64,000 nucleotides of DNA from Parasponia andersonii (taxonomy: Eukaryota; Streptophyta; Magnoliopsida; Rosales; Cannabaceae): positions 110,360 to 174,359 of the forward strand of contig JXTB01000327.1 in the NCBI GenBank assembly GCA_002914805.1, in the 5' to 3' direction. Positions 1-11,627 of the stretch are shown here, piece by piece (within the stretch, counting starts at the first letter, position 1; each line of letters begins with the position of its first letter). The notes under the pieces are model-generated. The model saw nothing but the letters and a program-made list of their open reading frames with translations. It was not told the origin of the DNA and did not search any database. Position numbers and translations under genes: made by a program.

Positions 1-678
1 TCTTCCCCTCGAACGGCCTGAAAGTCGGGGTCGTGAAATCCCTCGGCTTGGGTTCCATCTGGATCCAGTCAGCGAAGGCCGTCCGGTTGATGCCTCGCAC
101 AGTTTGTTCTGCCAGATCATCGTGGGTCTAGCTATGATGGTTGCCGAGTCTCTTATCCAACTCTGCCATCATCTCTTGCTTCCAGTCGGGGGGCGTACCC
201 CCAGGGCTTTCATGGTGTCTTCCGCCCGTTGCCCCCCTGGTTTGGAAAAGTCTCGACTGGCTTTGCCGTACCCCCTGCATCCATGACCCGGATGGAGCGG
301 GAGCTTCTCCCTGTGGTTGGCTTCCGAACTCTTGTTGGACTTCTTCGTCGAAATCTTCCCTCCGCTGGGTCCTATCTTCAGTTGCCAGCAAACCTTCGAG
401 GCGAGCGTTATCCCTACGTACCTCTGCGACCTCGTCCCTTAAACCCAGGACAGCTTTGTGGGCCATCTCTGCCTTCCTGTTTGCTTCCGACAGGGCAGCA
501 AGCATCTGATCCAGCTTCTGCCCCAGATCTGGTCATTCTTCTCGGGAGCTTCCTTCGGCGTCGGGACGTGTGCTCCTGGTTGTCATTCTTGAGGGTGCCA
601 TCAGACGTTGTATGGCTCTTTTGTTCGGAGAGAGCACGGTCGTGAGTCTCCTACTCTTTTTCCCACGCTCAATCTGTT

Positions 679-695
679 TCCCACAGACGGCGCCA
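679..695 (-). other. Primer-binding site of the gypsy-like element
   Basis: The minus strand reads TGGCGCCGTCTGTGGGA, a common tRNA primer-binding sequence of plant Ty3/gypsy elements, a few bases inside the LTR end. It fixes the element's orientation as minus. Confidence 0.75.
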
Positions 696-697
696 AA

Positions 698-888
698 CTA
701 TTAGAGTGGTTTCTCACCAGCCGTCCACGTGTCTCGAATTGCTGATGCTATATTCTCCAACTGTCCACATGTCCTTGCTATCCCAAAGTCCAAACTGTTG
801 GAGCGGTTTCTCACCAGCCGTCCACGTGTCTCGAATTGCTGATGCTATATTCTCCAAATATCCACGTGTCCTTGCTGTCCCAAAGTCC
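698..888. repeat. 97-bp tandem duplication inside the LTR
   Basis: Two units start at 698 and 795 and share long identical runs such as TTTCTCACCAGCCGTCCACG and ATTGCTGATGCTATATTCTC, with only scattered differences. Both units are preceded by the word CCAAAC. Confidence 0.85.
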
Positions 889-1556
889 TCTGAACTCCAA
901 GGAAGATCGGAGAGATAGGGGGTGGCTACCTGTAAAGACTCTCCGATGCTTAAGTCAGTGGTTTATCTTTGATACAGGGTAGCAAGGAAAATATTTCAGT
1001 ATGAATATCTATCTATTTCTTTTTCACAGACTTTCTATATATATCTGTTTTTTAGCGTACATGCCCCTCTCGGGAACGCATGGCTCTTATATATATAGTC
1101 CTGAGATTGTGAACTGTGTGGTTCTCAATCTCAGGACCGGGTACCTTTCTCCTCAAAATCTTTTTCAGCAGTCATAGGCCGAGATTTCTGTGATCTCCTC
1201 TGTGCTGCCGTGGCCTGATTTTCGCTGCCTCCTACGGCTTCAATCTGTTAGAAGTAAGATTTGGGTAAATCGCCGTTCTGTCAGGACGGCTTGTTCCTGG
1301 CACACACCTACCCTGGATTGCGTTAAATATTCTGTCTGAGTCTGGAGCTGTGAGTTGCTTTCCACTGTATTCAGTCGGAAGACCCTTGAAGCTTCTGAAC
1401 CTCCCGACTGTCGAAGTAAGGGCCACACCGGGCCAGACCGTCCAGGGTCAGTGATGGGCTCGGCCCTAACTTCGGACGGCCCAATGACCGATTGTGAGAT
1501 CACGTGCGACCCGCGTGGCCTTCCATGTAGCGTATGGCTCGGAAACGGATCCCACA
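699..1556 (-). repeat. 5' LTR of the gypsy-like element
   Basis: About 858 bp long. On the minus strand it starts TGTGGGATCC at 1556, next to an ATA/TAA microsatellite, and ends immediately before the primer-binding site. It contains a 97-bp tandem duplication near its 3' end (698-888) and a TATATATA-rich stretch near 1035-1100 that could be the old promoter. The other LTR is outside the window, so the boundaries rest on the TG start and on adjacency to the primer-binding site. Confidence 0.6.
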
Positions 1557-2852
1557 ATAATAATAATAATAAGGGAGAGGCGAATGGTGTGAATCTTCGT
1601 GATTCAAAAAAAAAAAAATACATCTTCCTACGAGTAAAAGAGATAAAATTATAACTCCCTACTTTTGAAATTAAAATCACTAATAATTTTGAGCCCCTTA
1701 TGTCTAATAGTCTCATAATTTCTTAACTTTGCGAAAAAAAAAAATTGTTCAAATTTTCAAAGCCATGGATCGCCCAGTGATCCTAGGTCCCAAGAATATC
1801 ATAAATTTATACCAGAATATGTAGCATATATTTCAACTACGTCTTATATTAAAATAGAATCATTTAAAATTATATGATTGAGAATTATGTCATATTACTT
1901 GTGCGTACATTTTTTATATCTGTAAATTAGCATAGATTGCATACAGTTATTAGATGATTTAACTTTTACACCTTTAGTGGATAGTGGACAAAGAAAGTGT
2001 TATGCATATAGAAAGGACATCAAAAAGAAAATTTTATTACCTTCTCAGTAGACAAGAACAGTTTGTCATGCAGTAGTCCGGTAATTTCACTATATCATAG
2101 TATCACACCATAGAACTTCCTATTAATTTATCGAAATTGTACTGTATTTTTTACCTACATTTTTAGTTGTTACAAAATGGTGGCATTTTGCTAGAGTCCT
2201 TGAAATTTCGCAAATTCCGCCATATGTTGGTACCATATTCATATAGCAAGACCATCAGAGTTTGGTTATGTTATTGGAGGTGGTGATTAAATATGCATAC
2301 TAGTCTCAATTAGATACCGCGTTAGAATAGTTTTCCCCCTGCACAAACTTTTTCTGTAATATTTGTTACTAATCGATGTGACAATAGCAAATAATAGTTG
2401 CCGTTTTCAATTGATAAATTATTATTGAAAAGAACGCCATTCCCAATACTAATTATATGGTTTCCCAATACTAATTAAATACCATATAACTATATATAGT
2501 TGAACCTAATTACAATGAAACAGTTGATAAACGAAACATATATACTAACTATACGTCCTCTATTAAATTTTATATTTATTAGCCTACCACATAAGAATTC
2601 TCTATAATAAAAATAATTAATGAAACAGTACACCTAATTCCTAAACAATCGAAATAAAAAATTAAACATTAGTATAAATAAAAAGTATTGAAACAAAAGT
2701 AAATAAAATGTGTAGCATTACAAAATAAATAAAATAAAAGTCGTGCGGCTATTAGTAACAACCCAAGGGAATGTTCTCAGTTGGTGCCGTAACTGAATAT
2801 TTAACACGCACATACAAATTCCTCCACATGTGTGCGTCTTCAAATTCACACC
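1557..2852. other. A/T-rich intergenic DNA upstream of the patatin-like gene
   Basis: Begins with an (ATA/TAA) microsatellite and an A12 run (1606-1618), then A/T-rich unique-looking sequence. No open frame of note and no recognised element. A short direct repeat of CCCAATACTAATTA occurs near 2443-2480. The last few hundred bases are probably the promoter of the patatin-like gene. Confidence 0.5.
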
Positions 2853-2860
2853 TATATAAA
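2853..2860 (+). promoter_or_regulatory. Putative TATA box of the patatin-like gene
   Basis: TATATAAA lies about 160 bp before the ATG, followed by a C/T-rich stretch (2865-2940) with a (TC)n run typical of plant core promoters and 5' leaders. Transcription would start around 2885-2895. Inferred from position and composition only. Confidence 0.55.
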
Positions 2861-3017
2861 CACCTTCCCACTGCTCCTTCCTTCTTCATCCAAATAATTC
2901 CCTCTCACTCCTCATTCCTCATTTCTCTCTCTCTCTCCCCTAAACAAATTAATACCAGAGTTATATACAACACATACATCTATATATATATTGTTTGATT
3001 CAATTGAAGTTCAAAAA

Positions 3018-4889
3018 ATGGCAGCACTATCCTCACTTCCAGCGCTCAACATGGATTCCAGCTATGGAGTCGACAAGCTCACCTACGAGATCTTCTCCAT
3101 TTTGGAGAACAAGTTCCTCTTCGGCTACGGCGATTCCAATTCTAAGATTTCAAATCCCGAAAAACCGCATAACCTTATCTCATCCACCAATGGCGGCGGC
3201 GGCGGTAGTAGTAATGGGAAGGTCAGAATCCTCAGCATTGACGGCGGCGGCGCCACCGACGGAATTCTCGCCGCCGACTCCCTCTCCCGCCTCGAGGCTT
3301 CTCTCCGCGAGAAGTCCGGAAACCCGAATGCCGCCATCGCCGACTACTTCGACGTCGTCGCCGGCTCCGGGGCGGGCGGCGTCCTCGCCGCGATGCTCTT
3401 CACCCGCGGGAGGGACGGGGGCCCGCTCTTCACGGCCGAGGCGGCGCTGAAGTTCATGGCGAAGAATCGCCGGAAGATTTTCCGGTCATCGCCAGCGGGT
3501 TTCTTCCGGCGAGTTCTGATGCCGGCGGCGGGGAGGGCGGAGACGCTCTTCGGTAAGGTTTTCGGGGAATTGTCGCTCCGCGACACGTTGAGGTCGGTGC
3601 TAATCCCCTGCTACGACCTCGCGACCGGCGCGCCGTTCTTGTTCTCCCGCGCCGACGCGTTCGAAATGGACGGCTACGATTTTAAGATGAGGGATGTATG
3701 CGCCGCCACGTCGGCTGATCCCACGACGGGCGGGGCGTTCGAGATGAGGTCCGTGGATCAGCGGACGAAGATCCTGGCCGTCGATGGAGGGATCGCGATG
3801 AACAATCCGACGGCCGCGGCAATCACGCACGTGCTGAATAACAAGCAGGAGTTTCCACTCTGTAACGGAGTCCAGGATCTTCTTGTGGTGTCCCTTGGGA
3901 ATGGGGAGTCGGAATTCGGTGCGGGCGACGTGACTTCTTCTCCTGCGACCGCAAGACTCCTTAGGATCGCCGGTGAAGGAGCTTCCGACTTGGTAAGGAA
4001 AAAAAAAATATATGATATTGTTTTTAATTATATTCTTATTTTTGTTGGCACAATTGTTTTTAGTATTATTTGCATAAATGACATGGTATATTATGGTAAT
4101 TTGCAATTATTTCCCAAATGTTTTTTTAATTTGTGAAGAGTAGTGGTTGAGGGGACCATGATAAAGTGCCACCTACCCTTGTAATAATAAATTATTTTGT
4201 ATATAAAGAAATTGTCGGTAGGAGATTGGAAAATGGAATCGTAGAATGTAGAGGCTGGCTAGTGAGGGAAAAAAAAAAGAAAAAAACCTCGTTTGTCCTT
4301 TATGCAACAAAGGCATATATATGTCCATATAATTTAATTAGTGAATGTCACGATTTGTATTTTAATTATTATGACATTAATCTAATTATTTTTATTTCTT
4401 TTAATTTAATCGTATAGGTGGATCAATCGGTTTCGATGGCATTCGGAGAATGTCGTGCTAGTAATTATATCCGAATTCAGGTAATTTCTCGTATTCCACT
4501 TTTTTGTATTTATTATTACATTACATTTAAAAAGAATTAATGGATTTTTCTGTATTCTAACCTTAATTTTAAAATAATTTCAGGGGAACGGTATTATAGC
4601 TAAAAACTACGGTGGTTCGGAAAAGACGAAAATGTCTAACAAAAAGATGGACATGTTAAGAGAAACAGAGAAAATGTTGTCACAAAAAAATGTGGAGTCC
4701 GTACTATTTCAAGGGAAGAGGATATATGGGAGCTCAAACATAGAAAAGATAGATCTATTTGCTAGTGAGCTTTTTAAGGAACAAGAGAGAAGAAAAACAA
4801 GTATTTTACCAATGGTGGCTTTGAAGCAAATGTCACCTTCCCCTAGAACGTCCTCTGCCACAACTCTCTCCAGTCTATCCTCCAACTAG
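3018..4889 (+). CDS. Class III patatin-related protein (pPLAIII / patatin-like protein), 3 exons
   Basis: Exons 3018-3992, 4418-4480 and 4584-4889 join in frame with GT..AG introns to give 447 aa. The ATG at 3018 opens MAALSSLPALNMDSSYGVDK; a second ATG at 3051 is possible. The N-terminal patatin domain carries SIDGGG (D75), the nucleophile-elbow position as AGSGAGG (residues 115-121) and the dyad motif AVDGGIAMNNP (D256). The last exons encode SNYIRIQGNG and KNVESVLFQGKRI, which match pPLAIII proteins. Patatins are acyl hydrolases acting on membrane lipids. In this class the usual GxSxG serine is replaced; here Gly118 stands in that place. The oxyanion motif reads DGGGATDG, lacking the usual Arg. 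Activity may therefore be weak or altered. Exon 1 is strongly GC-rich, unlike its surroundings. No signal peptide is seen. Family assignment is firm; subclass (alpha/beta/gamma-like rather than delta-like) is inferred from remembered Arabidopsis sequences. Confidence 0.9.
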
Positions 4890-7461
4890 TTTGGATGAAA
4901 AGAAAATAAATTTCCAAAGGGGAAAACAAATTGAGTATGATTTAGGCTCTTTTTTTTTTGGGATATGTGATTTTGTGAAAAAAAGAAAATTACAGTTAAT
5001 TAATCTCATCACTGAAATGACTTCATAGGGTGGGTTCAATTAGTTCATATTAATTAATACGCTGCCGCTCGGATGAATGATGCAAACATATTCCGGGTCT
5101 GAGCTGCTGAGTTCACATTTGCCTTTTTTGAATTTTTTTTTTTTTTTCTAATTTTAGTTGAGCGTAGTATCGTTGTAATGTAATGTTTTTCTTCTTTGAA
5201 AAACAGTTGTAATGTAATGTTGTGTAAATGGAATGATTGTGAAAAAAGGCATTTGGAATATTTGGTGCCAAGTTTAAATTAAAGTTACAATTATATTTTT
5301 GTGTTTTATTTTAGGAAATATTACACAGTTTTAGTTATTTATTTGTAGAAAATATCTGACTTTAGTGGTTTGTTTTTTATTTCTATTTTTTTCGGGGGGG
5401 CAAAATGCTCTTTCAATTTCACGGCGCTCGTACTCAAACACCATAAACATGTTTCGGATATTTTTCTTCTCACACGCAGTTCTATTTTTTCACCAATTTC
5501 CAGTTCAAGAAGTACATTTATTAAATAATGAAAATATGAATTGGTATTTTTCAAGACAAAAAAAAAAAAAAAACAAATACAAAGTGTAAAAGAAAATGTA
5601 ACGCGCTCTTGAAACTTAATAGTTTCATTTTGTTTTTGAATAAAACACAGCAATTCTATTAAAACAGAGAATTAAATACCACTATAATGACAATATAACC
5701 GGATATATCCGAAATCAAAAGCAATTTAAATTACAAGAAATAACATTTTTAGCAAATATACGAGTTATTCCCACTTAATTTGTTTTCATGACGTCTATTT
5801 GATCAAAATTAATACGTGAAACTTGAAAGATAGCTATTTGTCCGGCCTAACAAAGTCAAATAAAACTAAAAGACACCCAGACACAACTACTTTTCTCTTG
5901 TATCCAAATGGTAACAATACACTTTCCTTCCATGGGGGCAGCTTAGCTTTTTTCTTCAATTTTTTTCATTTATACATAATTTAATATTTTAATGAAATAG
6001 TTATATAATATATCCCATTGATATAAGCGAAGTACTCAATTTATCACTTTAGTTTTCAAAAATAGCAAAATATGTCTCTTTGAATTACCAAATCATTACA
6101 GACTTTATCAATCTATCTTTTTTTGACAAAACTAATATGCTAAAAGACAGTATTGCTCTTACTTTAAATATGTAACCAAACAAATACAACACAGAAAAAA
6201 AAATGTTCGAGGAAGAAAGAACAAAAAATAAATTAAAAAAAAAAAGAACAAGAATTAGAAGATCAAAAGCTTTAAAGTCTTTTTAAATATTTTGTTTAGT
6301 TAATTAATGGTCTTTTTGGTTAGAGTATCTTGAGTCAATTAAAAACAGTTTTTCTCAATTTAGATCAAGTTAGATCGAAGAGTGCTATTTATATCAGATT
6401 GTTAATCAGAAGAAGTACTTTTGTTATTTACGAAAACCCTTATCATATAGATTGAGGGGATATTATAAAACATTTTCCTGCTTGGCATTTTAAAAAATTG
6501 CCTAATACAGTGAACAAAGAAAATGAACTTATTGCACGACATTTAAAATTCATAGGGAGGGGGAGAGAATATTCAAAAGCAAAAAAAATGGTCAGATAAT
6601 GAACGAGATTTTTTTAGTAGTAGGGGCTATAGTTACAATAAATTTTTTTATGGGGGGGGCTAGTATTGTTTTTTAATTTAAATTTATTGGGGCTAATAGC
6701 AGTCTTTATACTATTTTAATAATAAAATTATATAATTATAAAAAAAGAATAAAATATTGAGGGAGGCTAGAGTTCCTACTGGTCCTTAGTTGTTTCCGTC
6801 ACTGCAGATAATAGAGTTTTCTGATTACCAAATAGACAGTTTTGCCAACTTTAGAAAGAGATGCATAAAATATTGTTTTGCCTTCCGATTTGGAATTTAT
6901 TGAGACATTAAAGTGTGAATTAAATGAACGAGAAGAGTGATCACATAGCTTGAATTATAATTCCCATTCAAACATGCCAATAAAGAAGTGTTTAAATGCT
7001 CTGCTTTATTAGTGCTGTTATGGGTTGTGGGGGCTCAGCGTAGACTAGTGGAATATAAAATTTGAACAATAAAAGAAGAAACCTTGAGAGTAATTTTCTG
7101 CTTTTTCTTTGTTGACTTTGGGTGCCCTTTTTCCATTTGGACCGAATGAATGTTAATTAAGAATCATTATAGCAACTTTGGCACTGAATTCGGTGGAGAG
7201 ATAATTGGCGGCCTGCAGTTTGAAACTTAATTGTTCCAAAGTTAAAATTCAAAGGATCGAAATGAGTGTATCAAGGATAGCAAAAAGAGGATACAATTAT
7301 TAGAATATACACAAAAGTTATATGCTGTTCCTTTAAGCCAAGGGAAAAAGAAAAGAGAGAATCGATCAAATATGAGGAGAAAAATACCCTACTATATACT
7401 GGTAAAAGAAATATCACGTGCAAGGCACGTGTTGACTATTATGATCCTGAGCTGATTTTAT
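4890..7461. other. Intergenic DNA downstream of the patatin-like gene
   Basis: The 3' UTR probably ends between about 5150 and 5240, where TGTAATGTAATGTT occurs twice. The rest is A/T-rich with homopolymer runs and no convincing coding region or complete repeat. Confidence 0.5.
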
Positions 7462-7937
7462 GAAAAAAAATTCATAAATACCCGTTTTTAAAGTCATATT
7501 TTCATAAATACTCAGCTTTTATTTTTATTTCATAAATACCTATTTTTTTGAGAAATATAGACTACCACTATTTTATACGTAAAATATATATATCACAGTA
7601 TACATTTTATGTATTAAATGTGATCTATATGTCATAAATAAAAACTATATTAAAAATTGGCACGCATTTTAAAATGTATACAATATGTCAAATTTATAAT
7701 GAAAAATATAAACCATAGTAAATATAACAGTAGTAAATATTTTACATTGTAAATATATACTGTTCATATTTTATACATAACATGTATACTTTATAAATAA
7801 AATTTATATTATAAATATGCACTATTTATATTTTACATATGAAATATGAACCATCAAAATATATATTTTTGAAAGAAATAATAAAAATGAGTATTTATAA
7901 AATAAGTTTTAAAAACGGGTACTAAGTATAAATTTTC
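7462..7937. mobile_element. Long-TIR MITE (Mutator-like candidate), about 476 bp
   Basis: The two ends are imperfect inverted repeats of about 60 bp. The left arm contains ATACCCGTTTTTAAA and ATAAATACTC, and the right arm (7880-7937) contains their reverse complements in the same order from the end. The middle is very A/T-rich, with repeated TATATTTTACATA-like words, and has no ORF. The target duplication is not clean (GATTTTAT against AATTTTTAT). Superfamily is a guess from TIR length. Confidence 0.6.
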
Positions 7938-8522
7938 TAATTTTTATTAATAAATATTGGATACAATATCATATAATACAATTTTGATCTCGGGTAAAAC
8001 CTCACACATTTGATAATTGAGAAATTTAAGGTAACAGATGGAAAAAAAAAAAATTCTTACCAAATACATATATGCTGTATAAAAGAATAAGTAACAAAAT
8101 TATAAATTTTTGCACCAATTTCCAAGTTGTCATTGTCTAGAAAATTGCCCCATTACACAGACTTACATGCTCTTGTATTTACCGTCTTTTTTATTAAGCA
8201 ATCACACCACAATTTAAATTGAAAGCATATTACAATGATGTTTCAAAAGTATGACCAGTTAGTTCCCTTTCACTAAATCATTATAACGTATCATAATTAA
8301 AAACATATGTTTATTATTGCTAACAATTCTAGAGACTCAAAATGATTAAATTTTATTATGAATATAAGCTTTACTTTCATAGTTTATTAATCTAAAAAAT
8401 ATTGTGTTTGCAAATAAATTTTGTGCTATATAGATATAATTTAAAAATGATGTCATTGCATTTGAAAACTTTGTTTGACAAAGAAAATAATGTTTTGATT
8501 TGATTTGATTTTCAAAACTTTG
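7938..8522. other. A/T-rich intergenic spacer
   Basis: No gene or repeat boundary recognised; simple A/T-rich sequence up to the retroposon target duplication at 8523. Confidence 0.5.
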
Positions 8523-9496
8523 GGAATAGTTTTGACATGTAGGCTTCTCTCTATAGGGAGAAGGTTTCTCTAGATTTCTTTGATAGGATATTCACCAGCC
8601 TAACGTTCTTCTTCCTCCTCCTCTAGCGGATGCTGTTTCTACTAGAGAGGGGGCTCTCTCTATCCGGTACGCACTTTTTCTTCTTCAACTTTTTGTTATT
8701 TTATGTATTTTTTTTTTCTATATTTTCTCTATTATAGAGGTAGTTATCTATCTAGATCTAAATTTATGGTGTTCTTTGTATACCTAGATCTAGATTTATA
8801 GTATTTTTGGTTTTTCTTTTTGTTTTTAGTGTATATCTAGATTTAGATCTGTAGTATTTTTTGTTGTATTTTTTTGTTGTTATTCCTCTAGATCTGGGGT
8901 TTTTGAGAGTCGTATTTGGAAAATTTTATGTGGCATTCTCTAATGGATGTTGTAAAGAAGATGCATTTATTGATAGAAGTCATGACGATCGAGATTGACA
9001 TTTACTGATGAACGTCATGTAGAGGTGGCAAATACTGACGAATGTTGCGAAGAGATTTATAGAATTTGTTTTGTCTACATTTTGTCGGACTGAACCTACA
9101 CACTTTATTAGTATTTGTCTCACTCTTTCAGTTGTGAGTTTTGATGTAGTTGTTTTTTTTCCTCTTGAGTGGGTTTCGTGACTATTTATATGCACTTGTT
9201 GTAATTGATGAAACAGTTTTAAACAATTATTAATATAAGGATAATGCTTAAGCTATCAACTTTTGTATCAAAATTTTTAATATCAACATATGTGGTATAT
9301 GATATGTCACAATTCAATTGACGATAATATTTACTCTATATGTGGTAATTTTTAATACTCTAATTAGATGGTGACAACTTATATATTATATATATTGATA
9401 CAAAAAACTTACTATAAAAATTGAGATATGTAGTATTATCCTTAATATAATCCTCCGAGAAAATTCATTAAAAAAAAGAAGGAATAGTTTTGACAT
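8523..9496 (+). mobile_element. Retroposon (LINE-like or processed) flanked by a 16-bp target duplication
   Basis: GGAATAGTTTTGACAT occurs perfectly at 8523-8538 and 9481-9496. The insert (8539-9480) ends in an A-rich tail (TTAAAAAAAAGAA) directly before the right copy, as expected for target-primed reverse transcription. The 5' part is C/T-rich, with CTCTCTATAGGGAGAAGG, followed by repeated TCTAGATCTAGATTTA-like words. No reverse-transcriptase reading frame is present, so it is a short derivative, or a retroposed transcript of unknown origin. A 204-bp MITE (9238-9441) later landed near its 3' end; without it the body is about 730 bp. Confidence 0.7.
9238..9441. mobile_element. hAT-like MITE inside the retroposon
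   Basis: The ends are inverted: AGGATAATGCT on the left, and the reverse complement of AGTATTATCC on the right, followed inward by TTTTGTATCA/TTGTATCA. It is flanked by the 8-bp direct repeat TTAATATA (9230-9237 and 9442-9449). Eight-base duplications suit the hAT superfamily. It is younger than the retroposon it interrupts. A related sequence lies near 29670-29800. Confidence 0.75.
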
Positions 9497-10218
9497 TTCC
9501 ACACATGTTAAGAGTGAAATTAGTATTTTATTAAAACTCGTGGATATTTAGACTATTTTCTCTACAAATATTCTAATATATAATAAATGTTAAAATAGAT
9601 GAAAAACTTACTTTCGTGCCATATACAAATTATAAATCAAAACGCTTGTGAAAAAGAAAAAAGAAGGAAAAAAAAAAAAGAAAAAGATAAACGGATAAAA
9701 TTGCAAAAGTAATCAGTAGGAGACAAACATTTTTGAAAATTATCGTATGGAATAACTCTTGAGTTAATGAAAAATTTAAGAGGGGTGGAGGACTAAAATT
9801 ATAAGATTTATAAAATCAAATGAGGGTTCTCTTTTAAAAAATATATTTAAACTTGGGATTCGAAAACACAGATGATTTTGTAGAGGCGAATTCTAAGTAT
9901 TTAAATTATACTTTTTAATCACACATAGTTCTGATTTTTGGTAATTAATGGGAAAAAAACTTGTACTATTTTGTTTTTGTTATTTGACCAAAACAATGAC
10001 CGAGAACAAGGGTAGACATAAAACTTTTCTTTGATCATGAGCATTTAACTCTAAAAAACGTAAAAATAAATTAAATTAAATTAAAATTGAATACTGGGAG
10101 AAGCCAAAACAAAATACTGATTGGGACTGTCATTGGAATTTGAGAAATTAATGTTCATATCTGAGGTGAAAAGACATTTTTAGTTCACTTTTTTATAAAG
10201 ACTTTTGTAGTTTAAAAT
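9497..10218. other. A/T-rich intergenic DNA
   Basis: No coding region or bounded repeat seen; several poly-A runs (9668-9690, 9950-9960). Confidence 0.5.
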
Positions 10219-11350
10219 TATCACGACCCAAAATTCGGGCCAATGACAACCCAAAATCTGGGCTAATGACAGAAGGAAAATTTCACAAAGATGGTATATT
10301 TCTTGATTTATTTGAAAAGTGTCAAAAGTTCTAATTTTTATAAAACGGTCCATTTAAATAAAATAATTAGAATTTCATCCCATGAACCACTCCCACAGTT
10401 CGTATATACCATTAAACATAGATCGAATAATTATTTAAAAACGCGAAATCAAATATAATACCAAGCAACATCATCATCCACAACGAAACTCAAATCCCAG
10501 AATAGCATACATAGGTTCACAGACAAAATAAAAAGCAGTAAATCTTGGTTCAATGCTAAAATAAAGCCCAAACAATCCAAACACCAAGAGACGAGCTTCT
10601 AGCATTACCAAGAGACGAACTGCAATCAAGATGACCTTTTACTCCTCTTGATCACCGAGATCGCACTGGACACCACTTGAGGAAGAAGGTAGGGGGGTGA
10701 GCATAAAATACCCAGTAGGAAAAACAATTACCCGGTCGAAAATATTTTAGTGATGGAGAATTCTTGCATGGTTAGTTTAGTCTAAAACATACATATATAT
10801 ATATATAATCCAAACTGGAAATCCATATATATATAAAAGCAGTGTAATCAAAACCATTCAATCCATATGCACATGACACAAATCAACCCATACNNNNNNN
10901 NNNNNNNNNNNNNNNNNNNNNNNNNNNNNNNNNNNNNNNNNNNNNNNNNNNNNNNNNNNNNNNNNNNNNNNNNNNNNNNNNNNNNNNNNNNNNNNNNNNN
11001 NNNNNNNNNNNNNNNNNNNNNNNNNNNNNNNNNNNNNNNNNNNNNNNNNNNNNNNNNNNNNNNNNNNNNNNNNNNNNNNNNNTCTTCACTGAATTCTTAG
11101 CACCCAAAATAGCTAGGTTAGACATATAACTTGTCCAATTCTGGTCCAGGTCCACACCGGGCCAGTGGCATGCAAATCGAGACAAATCTTAGCCATCCGA
11201 TTTCGATTTCTGTGCCGGTCACCAAACATAGACAATATATATATCAAACTTCTCCATTTTTCGAGTACAATCCAAAAATGACAACAAAAACGCAATCCAA
11301 CGGCCGGATCAAAAAGTCGAACTTAAACTCAAAATATCAAAAAATGGCTA
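10219..11350 (+). repeat. Gypsy-type LTR copy (fossil, 3' end unclear, contains assembly gap)
   Basis: Starts with a CACGACCCAAA motif like the LTR at 21667 and follows the same order of landmarks: CATAGATCG near 10420, CATCATCAT, AGCATAC, and AGCACC..AATGCTAGGTTAG near 11098-11120. This makes it a diverged relative of that LTR, in the same orientation. The right boundary cannot be set by eye, because similarity fades after about 11200. Confidence 0.5.
10894..11082. other. Assembly gap (189 Ns)
   Basis: Run of N inside the LTR-like copy; nothing can be said about its content. Reading frames crossing it are not real evidence. Confidence 1.
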
Positions 11351-11414
11351 CTTTCAATCTGGGCAAAATAGGGTTGAGATATATATACATTGATGATCCT
11401 TGCGACGAGACGAA

Positions 11415-11611
11415 TCCAACGGGACCGGTTAGAGGTCGAATGGTTACCAGAATCGTCACCGGTGACGAAAAGCTTCGAACGGCTGAAAATAGTGTTTTCC
11501 GGCAAACAGGCCTCGGCAGCGGCTGGCGACGGGCGGCAGAGCTTCCTGACAACACAACGCGTTGACGCCGGTGGGCGGTCCCGTTGGATTCCTCTAACCG
11601 GTCCCGTTGGA
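11415..11611. repeat. 21-bp perfect inverted repeat in a GC-rich island
   Basis: The arm 11415-11435 (starts TCCAACGGGACC, ends GGTTAGAGG) is exactly complementary to 11591-11611, with about 155 bp between. A further half copy of the right arm (GTCCCGTTGGATT) lies just before it at 11578-11590. The surrounding 11400-11615 is clearly GC-rich against the A/T-rich background. Confidence 0.8.
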
Positions 11612-11627
11612 GCCACCTCACAATTTC

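Larger units (their letters stand above)
1..1556 (-). mobile_element. Ty3/gypsy-like LTR retrotransposon, 5' part (fossil, runs off left edge)
   Basis: Read on the minus strand, this is the 5' end of an LTR retrotransposon: LTR (1556 down to 699), primer-binding site (695-679), then a GC-rich leader and gag-like coding region that continues past base 1. The gag-like stretch (about 505-128) encodes a charged, coiled-coil-like N-terminal region rich in Ala, Glu and Arg, followed by a Gln/Pro/Gly-rich segment. The primer-binding site (TGGCGCCGTCTGTGGGA) is typical of plant Ty3/gypsy elements, possibly the Tat group; that lineage is inference. The coding part looks broken. GC content is clearly higher than in the flanking DNA. 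Confidence 0.72.

Noticed and set aside
128-645. Plus-strand open frames at the left edge as host genes
   Set aside because: They oppose the gag-like minus-strand sequence, and the adjacent primer-binding site sets the element's strand as minus.
3344-4106. Long antisense reading frames over the patatin-like gene
   Set aside because: They are shadows of the GC-rich coding exon and resemble no family.
10867-11185. Open frames across the N run
   Set aside because: They consist mostly of undetermined residues.
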